A stretch of DNA of 64,000 nucleotides from Candidatus Auribacterota bacterium. Lineage in GTDB: Bacteria > Auribacterota > JAFGBW01 > JAFGJP01. The DNA lies in contig JAGLFH010000060.1 in the NCBI GenBank assembly GCA_023144635.1, positions 1 through 64,000 on the forward strand, written 5' to 3'. This document shows positions 8,118 to 14,795 of this stretch, in pieces; the stretch's first letter is position 1, and each line of letters begins with the position of its first letter. The translations under genes were made by a program, and so were the position numbers. The notes under the pieces are model-generated. The model had not been told where the DNA came from. It did not search any database and was given only the letters and a program-made list of their open reading frames with translations.

Positions 8118-8417
8118 CAGAAAACAGAGAGTAGATGGTGCCTTTTCGGCGGATGATTGTAAGATTAGCCACAGAGAGCACCGAGTACACAGAGGTCATG
8201 AACCGCGTAGGGTTCATGATGAACGAAAAAATAAAATGCATGTAGGGGCTGATTCCAAATCCGCCCGTGTAAAAAATAAAACGTACGTCATTCCTGCGGA
8301 AGCAGGAATCTAAGCAAAAATTAGTTTGTTTGATGTTTTGAATTTGTTTTAATCATTTGAAAATTGTTTTTTAATATGTTGTGCCGTAGGCACACCTTAA
8401 CTTTAGGCATTTTTATT
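8118..8417. repeat. 300-base intergenic block of dispersed repeats
   Basis: No gene. In order it holds a GCCACAGAG left end at 8168, the TCATGAACC/GGGTTCATGA palindrome at 8196-8219, and a GTAGGGGC...GCCCGTGTAAAA unit at about 8241-8273. A CATTCCTGC/GCAGGAATC hairpin (about 8289-8312) and the TGTGCC-GTA-GGCACA hairpin at 8380-8394 follow. The order partly repeats that seen at 259-418 and 27457-27600, so the families tend to travel or accumulate together. Confidence 0.65.
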
Positions 8418-9335
8418 ATGGCAAACCCCGTTATAAAAAACAAAAACAGAATTTGGCTTATATTAAATATATGTTTGATTATTATTTTGCTCTCTCTTTC
8501 TGTTTATTATTTTCCTGCACTTTTACAGAGATATGATTTAGAGAAAGGATGTGTTGTCTCTTTTATTGATGTCGGTCAAGGTGATTCAGCTGTCATTCAG
8601 ATAAAGGGAGGAACAAATATTCTTATAGACGGAGGAGAACTTTTTTATCCAGGTACTCAAAAGAACAGTTTTAAAAGAACTTTGAAAAAATGGTTAAAGA
8701 AAAATAAGGTAAGAGAGTTTGATCTTGTAATAGCAACTCATCCTCATTCAGATCATATAGGCGGCCTTACAGAAATTTTAAAAAACTATCCTGTGACGAC
8801 TGTAATTGATCATGGATATTTACATGAATCTTTTTTATATAAAGACCTATTAAATACAGTAAAAAATAAGAGAATACATGTTATAAAACCTGTTGCTGGT
8901 CAGGAACTTAAAATATCAGAAGATGCAAAGCTTCTTTTTTTATCTCCTGCTAAGGAAAATGTTTTTGATGATCTTAATGAAAATTCATTGGTAACAAAAT
9001 TTATTTACAAAAATATCTCTTTTTTGTTCACAGCAGATGTCGGTTATGATGCTGAGAGATGGATGATAAAGAACCTTGAAGATTATCTGAAAAGTGATGT
9101 GTTAAAAGTAGGTCATCATGGGTCCAGTACATCAAGCAGTGCCCTTTTTATTAAAGCTGTTTCTCCAAAATTAAGCGTTATTTCGTGCGGAAGGAATAAT
9201 CCTCATAATCATCCTGAAGTTCAGGTATTGGATGTTCTTGAAAATGAAAACACAAAAGTTTTTAGAACAGACCTTCATGGTACAGTTACTGTTTTTACAG
9301 ATGGAGAAGATGTAACCGTAAAAACAGAGAAGTAA
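8418..9335 (+). CDS. ComEC/Rec2-type metallo-beta-lactamase domain protein
   Basis: A 305-residue protein with one N-terminal membrane helix (about 11-33) and then a metallo-beta-lactamase domain of the ComEC C-terminal kind. It shows FIDVGQGDS (49-57), LIDGG, the metal motif THPHSDH (107-113), and later VLKVGHHGSS and NPHNHP. It is not a full ComEC: the competence domain and the channel helices are missing. Standalone proteins of this kind are predicted hydrolases acting on DNA or other phosphoesters outside the membrane. I take ATG 8418 rather than 8364 because the upstream extension runs through a dispersed hairpin repeat. The end lies 5 bases from the convergent gpmI. Confidence 0.75.
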   Translation: MANPVIKNKNRIWLILNICLIIILLSLSVYYFPALLQRYDLEKGCVVSFIDVGQGDSAVIQIKGGTNILIDGGELFYPGTQKNSFKRTLKKWLKKNKVREFDLVIATHPHSDHIGGLTEILKNYPVTTVIDHGYLHESFLYKDLLNTVKNKRIHVIKPVAGQELKISEDAKLLFLSPAKENVFDDLNENSLVTKFIYKNISFLFTADVGYDAERWMIKNLEDYLKSDVLKVGHHGSSTSSSALFIKAVSPKLSVISCGRNNPHNHPEVQVLDVLENENTKVFRTDLHGTVTVFTDGEDVTVKTEK

Positions 9336-9340
9336 AAACT

Positions 9341-10852
9341 CTACTTTTTAATCAATGAAACGCCTGTCATCTCTTTTGGCGGTTCTATTTTCATAAACGC
9401 AAGGATGGTAGGAGCGATATCGCACAATTTCCCATCATCTCTTAAGGCTAGATCTCCTGCACCTACAATTGTAAGAGGCACAGGGTTAGTTGTGTGTGCT
9501 GTCATGGGTGAGCCGTCATCCAGTTTTGTCTGTTCTGCGTTTCCGTGATCTGCTGTTAAAATACAAATTCCGTTCTTTTTTAGAACTTCCTCAGCAACAT
9601 CGTGCACGCAAGTATCTACGGTCTCTACTGCCGTTATGATCTTGTCATACATACCAGTGTGCCCTACCATGTCACAGTTTGCAAAATTACATATAATAAC
9701 GTCATATTTATCAGATCTTACAGCTTCTACAAGCTTATCTCTTACTTCAAAGGCACTCATCTCAGGTTTCAAATCATAAGTGGCTATTTTGGGGCTGTTT
9801 GTAAGAAGACGGTCCTCGTTCTTAAAAGGATCGTTTCTTAAAGAGTTAAAAAAGAAAGTTACATGAGCGTATTTTTCTGTTTCAGCACATCTCAATTGTT
9901 TTAAACCCATCTCAGACAAAAGTTCACCAAGAATATTTATATTTGTCATTTCAGGATAAGCTTCTTCAAAATTACCGTCATCATAGTAATGGGTCATTGT
10001 GACAAAATGAAAATTTTTAATGCTCTGTTCAAAGTTATTAAATTTGGGTTCTACAATTGCTTTTGTAAGTTGACGTGCCCTGTCATATCTAAAGTTAAAA
10101 AATATTATTGAGTCTCCTTCTTTAGCGCCATCATAATTTATAAGCCTTGGTTTAATGAACTCGTCTGTTTCATCTAAATTATAAGCATCATCAACGGCTT
10201 CTTTCCAGCTTTTGACTTTTTTACCCTGCCCGTCTATTATGGCGCGATAGGCAAGTTCTGTTCTATCCCACCTGTTATCTCTATCCATAGCGTAGTATCT
10301 TCCTATAACAGATGCTATTGCTCCTATTTCAATTCTATCGATAGCATTTTGCAGAAAGGTCAGATGTTCGATAGCAGATTTGGGGGGAGTATCCCTGCCG
10401 TCAGTAAGCGCGTGAACGACTACATTTTTAAATTCAGCTTTTTTGCACATTTCAAGAATTGCTATTGAATGCCTTGTAACAGAATGAACACCTTCTTCCT
10501 GAATAAGCCCTATTAAATGTAAGGTTTTGTTATTTTTCTTTGCATGTTCTATTGTCTTTAGAATTGTTTTGTTATCAAAAAAATCTCCGTCTTTAATGGA
10601 TTTATCTATTCTTGTAAGGTTTTGGTAAACAACTCTTCCTGCTCCGATATTTAAGTGTCCTACTTCACTGTTTCCCTGATATTTATCAGGCAGTCCTACG
10701 CTGAGGCCCGATGCTTTAATAGTAGTTGTAGGGCATTCTTTTTCATAAAGATCTGTATGAGGTGTCTTTGCATTTAATATTGCGTTGCTCTTCTCATTAT
10801 TACCTTTACCCCATCCGTCGCGTATTATTAAACATATTGGTCTTTTATCCAT
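9341..10852 (-). CDS. gpmI: 2,3-bisphosphoglycerate-independent phosphoglycerate mutase
   Basis: A 503-residue protein of standard GpmI length. It has the alkaline-phosphatase-fold metal aspartate in IRDGWG (D12), the phosphoserine nucleophile in GNSEVGH (S62), HALTDGRDTPP, and the C-terminal metal sites in NFANCDMVGHTG and LTADHGNAEQ. It interconverts 3- and 2-phosphoglycerate in glycolysis, using two manganese ions and no bisphosphoglycerate cofactor. A good ribosome site (AAAGGAG) precedes the start on the minus strand. It is monocistronic, with repeats upstream and a convergent gene downstream. Confidence 0.95.
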   Translation of the reverse strand: MDKRPICLIIRDGWGKGNNEKSNAILNAKTPHTDLYEKECPTTTIKASGLSVGLPDKYQGNSEVGHLNIGAGRVVYQNLTRIDKSIKDGDFFDNKTILKTIEHAKKNNKTLHLIGLIQEEGVHSVTRHSIAILEMCKKAEFKNVVVHALTDGRDTPPKSAIEHLTFLQNAIDRIEIGAIASVIGRYYAMDRDNRWDRTELAYRAIIDGQGKKVKSWKEAVDDAYNLDETDEFIKPRLINYDGAKEGDSIIFFNFRYDRARQLTKAIVEPKFNNFEQSIKNFHFVTMTHYYDDGNFEEAYPEMTNINILGELLSEMGLKQLRCAETEKYAHVTFFFNSLRNDPFKNEDRLLTNSPKIATYDLKPEMSAFEVRDKLVEAVRSDKYDVIICNFANCDMVGHTGMYDKIITAVETVDTCVHDVAEEVLKKNGICILTADHGNAEQTKLDDGSPMTAHTTNPVPLTIVGAGDLALRDDGKLCDIAPTILAFMKIEPPKEMTGVSLIKK

Positions 10853-11159
10853 TAATTACTCCTTTAATATTTATATAAACAAATAGTTTTCATATTATAT
10901 TTGAATTTTTTCACGGTTTAAAGTGAAAAAAATCATCCTGCTTGCCCTGAGTGCAATCGAAGGGAGCATAGTTCGAAGTACCCGTAGAGGTAAAAAGTAT
11001 GTAGGGGCGGGCCTTGCGTCCGCCCGTTTAAACTTTTTTTACAATTATCAGCGAAGCTGTTCTTTCTTAATCTTTTTTCCTTTTCTCGGTGTCCTCTGTG
11101 CCCTCGGTGGCTAATTTCTTTTGCTTTTCTGTTTTACTCTATGGACTATCGACTGATTT
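10853..11159. repeat. Intergenic block between gpmI and the acetyltransferase
   Basis: No gene. Contains a CCTGAGTGCAATCGAAGGGAG-type repeat (related copies near 14310 and 27700) and GTAGGGGCGG/CCGCCCG at about 11001-11029. An AGCGAAGCT short hairpin lies near 11051, and a CTCTGTGCCCTCGGTGGC right end is at about 11094-11111. The open frame 10923-11114 is built only of these repeats and is not a gene. Confidence 0.6.
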
Positions 11160-11711
11160 CTAACGCTTTAACTTTTCCACGTATTTTTTTAAATTATTTA
11201 ATGTAAGATACATTGGCTGGTAGGGAGCTTCTTTAGTCCCGACTAAATGTCCGAAAGGAATAAATCCCAAATGCTTATAGAGTTTCATCTGACGGAGTGT
11301 CCCTGAGACTACAGTAAGATCAAAGCCTTTTTCCAGCCAGTATTCATACCAATATTTTACAAGTCCTCCAAAAAAAGTCATCCCCCGAAATTCTTTTTTT
11401 AAGACAAGAAGTCTTGTTTCAAAAATATGTTTATATTTGGGTAAATAACTTTCAAAATCATCCAGTTTTTTCTCTATCGAAAAAGGTCTTTTATCACAGG
11501 TGCATACCATGCCGATAAGTTCTGTCTCTTTTTTAAGAATGAGATAGGTGTTTTTTTCGTGAAACTTATCTTTGAGTGTTTCTTCCTCGTTCCTTTCATG
11601 CTGGGGAATTTCTTCAACAAAGGTCTGATAATTTAAACGATGGATCTGAGTAAATTCATCTTCATTATCTGCGGTTTTGAATATGAAATTTATAAAACTT
11701 TTTTCTTTCAT
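11160..11711 (-). CDS. GNAT-fold acyltransferase, FeeM/autoinducer-synthase-like
   Basis: A 183-residue single-domain protein. The pattern of a conserved N-terminal RLNYQTFVEEIPQHERNEE block, a central ETRLLVLKKEFRG strand-loop (about 95-110) and a C-terminal KLYKHLGFIPFG block fits the GNAT fold. It fits best the branch that includes N-acyl amino-acid synthases and autoinducer-synthase-like proteins. Substrate is unknown. It is transcribed away from the PHP gene. The ribosome site is weak, only an A-rich leader. A plain N-acetyltransferase remains possible. Confidence 0.55.
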   Translation of the reverse strand: MKEKSFINFIFKTADNEDEFTQIHRLNYQTFVEEIPQHERNEEETLKDKFHEKNTYLILKKETELIGMVCTCDKRPFSIEKKLDDFESYLPKYKHIFETRLLVLKKEFRGMTFFGGLVKYWYEYWLEKGFDLTVVSGTLRQMKLYKHLGFIPFGHLVGTKEAPYQPMYLTLNNLKKYVEKLKR

Positions 11712-11814
11712 TTTTTTTTCTTATATATATACTGAATAAATTATTCGTTTTTATAGTTTATTATAATTAAGTTTTCATTAATAACGAACAATAATTTACC
11801 CGTCGACACAAAAT

Positions 11815-11950
11815 CGCGGCTGTAAAGCCGTGTATAAAGTGAAAAGGGTATCTCGCCATAGTCTTTTAAAGACGAAGGCGGATATGTTTTTAAGCGAGGT
11901 TAAAACGAGTTGAAACGTGAAGTGCCTGCGGGTGTAGCTGTAGGAATATT
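11815..11950 (+). ncRNA. Candidate structured RNA element, copy A
   Basis: A 136-base element that shares its architecture with 17684-17842. It has a 5' stem CGCGGC-TGTAAA-GCCGTG, then GGGTATCTC and a central hairpin closed by GCC/GGC around GACGAAGGCGGATAT. A linker with GAAACGTGAA follows, and a 3' hairpin presents CGGGTGTA in its loop. The stems differ between the two copies while the loops and linkers are kept, which suggests conservation of structure. The 3' arm contains AGGA, 10 bases before the start of the following PHP gene, so it could mask that ribosome site. It matches no riboswitch I know. A mobile repeat is the alternative. Confidence 0.4.
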
Positions 11951-11955
11951 TTAAG

Positions 11956-12744
11956 ATGATAGACTACCACATACATACTGAGCTTTGCTGTCATGCTATT
12001 GGAAAAATGGAAGACTACGTTGAGGCTGCCTGCGGTGCCGATTTGAGTGCAATGGGCTTTTCTGACCACCTTCCTTTTAACGAGACCCATATGAAAAATC
12101 TAAGTATGGAGCTTGAGGATCTGGAGTTCTATCTAAATAAAATACCTGAACTTGAGAAAAAATACGGGATAAAAATATATAAAGGTATTGAAGCCGATTT
12201 TTATCCTGAAAAACAGAATGAGATCGAAGATCTACTTAATAAACATGAATTTGATTATATTTTTGGTTCAGTGCATTTTATTAACGGATGGGGTTTTGAT
12301 AATCCAAAGTTTCTCACCGAATGGAAAAATTATGATATAGATCTTGTATATAGATCTTATTTTCAGAATGTGATTGAAATGACTAAAACGGGTTTATACG
12401 ATATTGTAGGACATATTGATCTTGTTAAAAAATTTGGATATTTCCCAAAGGATTCCTTTGATAAAGAAATAGTTGAGGTAATATCTGCGGTAAAAGAGGC
12501 TGATATGATAATAGAAGTCAATACATCAGGGCTTAGAAAACCTGTACGAGAGATATATCCTTCTGAATTTGTCCTTAAAAATGCTAAGGAATATGATATT
12601 CCTGTTGTTCTTGGTTCGGATGCTCATAAGCCGCAAGATGTAGCTGGAGATTTTGATAAAGCTAAAGCCCTTCTTAAAAAAGTGGGCTATACTCGTACGG
12701 CTGTAATAGAAAAAAGAAAGATCGTCGACTGGGAAGAAATATAA
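11956..12744 (+). CDS. hisK: Histidinol-phosphatase, PHP family
   Basis: A 262-residue PHP-fold phosphoesterase. It has the metal motif DYHIHTELCCHA near the N-terminus, GFSDHLPF, GIEADFYP, GSVHFI, DIVGHIDLVKKF and the C-terminal GSDAHKP. All are the expected metal-binding blocks of the HisK/HisJ histidinol-phosphatase group, which removes phosphate from L-histidinol phosphate in histidine synthesis. No other his genes are nearby, so a related phosphatase activity cannot be excluded. Only a weak TAGGAA stands 10 bases before the ATG. That sequence is part of the folded element just upstream. Confidence 0.75.
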   Translation: MIDYHIHTELCCHAIGKMEDYVEAACGADLSAMGFSDHLPFNETHMKNLSMELEDLEFYLNKIPELEKKYGIKIYKGIEADFYPEKQNEIEDLLNKHEFDYIFGSVHFINGWGFDNPKFLTEWKNYDIDLVYRSYFQNVIEMTKTGLYDIVGHIDLVKKFGYFPKDSFDKEIVEVISAVKEADMIIEVNTSGLRKPVREIYPSEFVLKNAKEYDIPVVLGSDAHKPQDVAGDFDKAKALLKKVGYTRTAVIEKRKIVDWEEI

Positions 12745-13152
12745 AAGAAATTAAAAATTAAGGAGTTTCCACTAACGCGGAAACAGATTATTAAAAAAGT
12801 GACCCTATAAAACCACCCCGTAGGTGTAACTTGTTTATTCCTGCGGGGTAGAATTTTGCTGATCGTATGTAGGGGTGGGGCTTGCCTCCTCCCGTTGTAA
12901 AATAAATGTTTTCCTGATCAAAATAAAAAATTAAGGAAATAAATTATTAAATTTGGTTTATACTTTTATTTTCAAATTTTGTTTTCTTTCGTGACAATTA
13001 GTGTAATTCGTGGTTAATTAAATAAATATTGTGCCGTAGGCACACCTTTATTTTTAATTTTTAACTTTTCATTTTGATTTTTTTTACTTTATGACTTTAG
13101 AGCATTTCTTAGCTTTTATCTGAGTCTTGTGTCTTGAGTCTGGAGTCTCTTT
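12745..13152. repeat. 408-base intergenic block of hairpin repeats
   Basis: No gene. Contains GTTTCC/GGAAAC behind AAGGAG (12760-12784), a 10-bp stem ACCCCGTAGG/CCTGCGGGGT (12815-12824 and 12840-12849), and a GTAGGGGTGG...CCTCCCG unit at about 12868-12896. It also holds TGTGCC-GTA-GGCACA at 13030-13044 and the left arm of a 16-bp inverted repeat (13132-13147) whose partner lies beyond the next gene. Confidence 0.6.
13132..13147. repeat. Left arm of 16-bp inverted repeat flanking the radical SAM gene
   Basis: CTTGAGTCTGGAGTCT here is the exact reverse complement of AGACTCCAGACTCAAG at 14182-14197. The two arms bracket one gene and lie 6 bases before its start and 18 bases after its stop. The GGAG in this arm doubles as the gene's ribosome site. 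Confidence 0.75.
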
Positions 13153-14163
13153 ATGATTGAAGCGCTTTTTTACACCAAAAATAATGACAAGAGCGTAACA
13201 TGCAGTCTTTGCGGGCATGGTTGTATTATAAAAGAAGGAAAGAGGGGCATTTGTGAGGTAAGAGAAAACATTAATGGTGTTTTGTATTCTCTTAATTCTG
13301 ATTTGTTGATATCTTCTGCTAGCGACCCGATTGAAAAAAAGCCTCTTTATCATTTCTTGCCAGGATCAACTGCTTTTTCAATTGCTGCTATGGGTTGTAA
13401 TTTAAAATGCAGTTTTTGCCAGAACAGCTCAATCTCTCAAGTTTCAAGCAAAGAACCTGTTGAAGGTCAAAAAATATCATGGAGTGATATTATCTTAGCT
13501 GCAAAAAGATCCAATGCATCTTCAATAGCTTACACATATAGTGAACCTACTGTTTTTTATGAAATGGTAAAGGGCGTAGGTATGATTGCTAGGCAAGAAG
13601 GATTTAAAAATATTCTTGTTACTAATGGTTTTATGAGTGATGTTGTAGCTCATGAGATGTTGTCTTTTATTGATGGAGCAAATGTTGATCTTAAATTTTT
13701 TAATAATGAAAATTACAAAAAACTTACCAATGGAGATCTGGAAAAAGTTAAGAGTTCTATTGAAATATTTGCTCACGCCGATTCTTTTCATCTTGAGATA
13801 ACGACTTTGTTAATACCTGGCATTAATGACACAGTTGATGAATTAGTTAACATGGCATCATGGATAGCATCTCTTGATATTAATATTCCATGGCATATCA
13901 GCCGTTTTTTCCCTCAATATAAGATGCTTGATAAGAGTTCAACGACGAAAGATACACTTGAACTAGCTTATAGAATTGGAAAAGAGCAAGGACTTAAATA
14001 CGTTTATCTTGGAAATGTACATGACCGGGATCGCGAACATACATATTGTCATAAATGCGAAAAAGCTGTTATTAAGCGTACAGGTTATTGGATAGATGAC
14101 ATAAATATTAATGATGGCTTCTGTAAATACTGCGGAACAGAGGTTTCTGGAGTTTGGAAATAA
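13153..14163 (+). CDS. amrS: AmmeMemoRadiSam-type radical SAM protein (PflA-like)
   Basis: A 336-residue radical SAM enzyme. The cluster motif is CNLKCSFC (C82, C86, C89), preceded by an N-terminal cysteine cluster (C17, C20, C24, C34). It ends with a zinc-ribbon-like CHKC...CKYC segment. The internal blocks ASDPIEKKPLYHFLPG, YTYSEPTVF and LLIPGINDT match the AmrS group, once annotated as pyruvate-formate-lyase activating enzyme homologues. Their substrate is unknown. The partner AMMECR1 and Memo genes are not in the window. The start has GGAG at 8 bases. The gene is bracketed by 16-bp inverted repeats. Confidence 0.8.
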   Translation: MIEALFYTKNNDKSVTCSLCGHGCIIKEGKRGICEVRENINGVLYSLNSDLLISSASDPIEKKPLYHFLPGSTAFSIAAMGCNLKCSFCQNSSISQVSSKEPVEGQKISWSDIILAAKRSNASSIAYTYSEPTVFYEMVKGVGMIARQEGFKNILVTNGFMSDVVAHEMLSFIDGANVDLKFFNNENYKKLTNGDLEKVKSSIEIFAHADSFHLEITTLLIPGINDTVDELVNMASWIASLDINIPWHISRFFPQYKMLDKSSTTKDTLELAYRIGKEQGLKYVYLGNVHDRDREHTYCHKCEKAVIKRTGYWIDDININDGFCKYCGTEVSGVWK

Positions 14164-14181
14164 AATTAGACTCAAGATGCA

Positions 14182-14197
14182 AGACTCCAGACTCAAG
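14182..14197. repeat. Right arm of inverted repeat flanking the radical SAM gene
   Basis: Exact reverse complement of 13132-13147. The rest of 14164-14455 has no gene. It holds a CTTTGTGGC right end at about 14261-14269, GCGC-GTTA-GCGC at 14287-14298, and a CCTGAGC...GAAGGGAGTCGAAGG repeat at about 14308-14359. Confidence 0.7.
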
Positions 14198-14455
14198 GAA
14201 AGAATACCGGGATCCAAACCCTAGAGCCAAACATACGTTTTATTCTTTTCCCCTTTGAGTCTTTGTGGCTAAATTTATAATAATCTGCGCGTTAGCGCTT
14301 TTTAATCCTGAGCAGCTTGCAGTGAGCGAAGTCGAACTTACTGAAGGGAGTCGAAGGACATTTTTTTGACTTATGTCTTATATCTTTTTTGTTGATTTTT
14401 GGAAAAAATTCCGTTATATATATCCCTAATATTAAAACCAAGGAGGTATCAAAAA

Positions 14456-14629
14456 ATGGCATATGTTATTAGTGATGAATGTGTTTCCTGCGGATCATGT
14501 GAACCTGAATGTCCGGTAAATGCAATAAGTCAGGGTGAAAATAAATATGAGATCGATGCTGAAAAATGTACTGATTGTGGAGCATGTGCAACAGTCTGTC
14601 CAGTAGAATGCATTAGCCCGAGCAGCTGA
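14456..14629 (+). CDS. 2[4Fe-4S] ferredoxin
   Basis: A 57-residue bacterial-type ferredoxin with two CxxCxxCxxxCP motifs (C9, C12, C15, C19 and C38, C41, C44, C48), giving two [4Fe-4S] clusters for low-potential electron transfer. The start is set by a very strong AAGGAGG 8 bases upstream. The in-frame extension to 14399 is not needed. It is followed by a strong intrinsic terminator, so it is probably a single-gene, highly expressed unit. A role as electron donor to the radical SAM protein upstream is possible, but they are separated by repeats. Confidence 0.95.
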   Translation: MAYVISDECVSCGSCEPECPVNAISQGENKYEIDAEKCTDCGACATVCPVECISPSS

Positions 14630-14643
14630 AAATAATGTTTTTT

Positions 14644-14686
14644 AAAGGGTGTATTTTCTATAACATGTTGAAAATACACCCTTTTT
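14644..14686 (+). terminator. Intrinsic terminator of the ferredoxin gene
   Basis: A perfect 15-bp stem, AAAGGGTGTATTTTC at 14644-14658 pairing with 14670-14684, with an 11-base loop and a short run of T. It begins 15 bases after the stop codon. Confidence 0.9.
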
Positions 14687-14718
14687 GCTTTTCTGCATTG
14701 AACCATAGAAAAAACGTA

Positions 14719-14749
14719 GTAGGGGCGGGCCTTGCGTCCGCCCGTGCAA
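14719..14749. repeat. GTAGGGGC...GCCCGTG hairpin unit
   Basis: One copy of the family with conserved ends and variable stem. Here the stem is GGGGCGG/CCGCCC around a CCTTGCG-type loop. It is the same version as that near 11001. Confidence 0.65.
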
Positions 14750-14795
14750 AAAATACAGTGTTTGGAAAGGTGTTTAATTTGCGAGAATTTGCGTC

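Noticed and set aside
8118-8417. CRISPR array
   Set aside because: The repeats here and elsewhere are not regularly spaced, differ in type and have no unique spacers between identical units. No cas genes are present.
8364-8417. Upstream extension of the metallo-beta-lactamase gene
   Set aside because: The extra 18 residues are encoded by the TGTGCC-GTA-GGCACA repeat, and homologues do not need them. The start at 8418 is preferred.
10923-11114. Open frame of 63 residues on the plus strand
   Set aside because: Consists wholly of dispersed repeat sequence (GAAGGGAG and GTAGGGGCGG units) and has no ribosome site.
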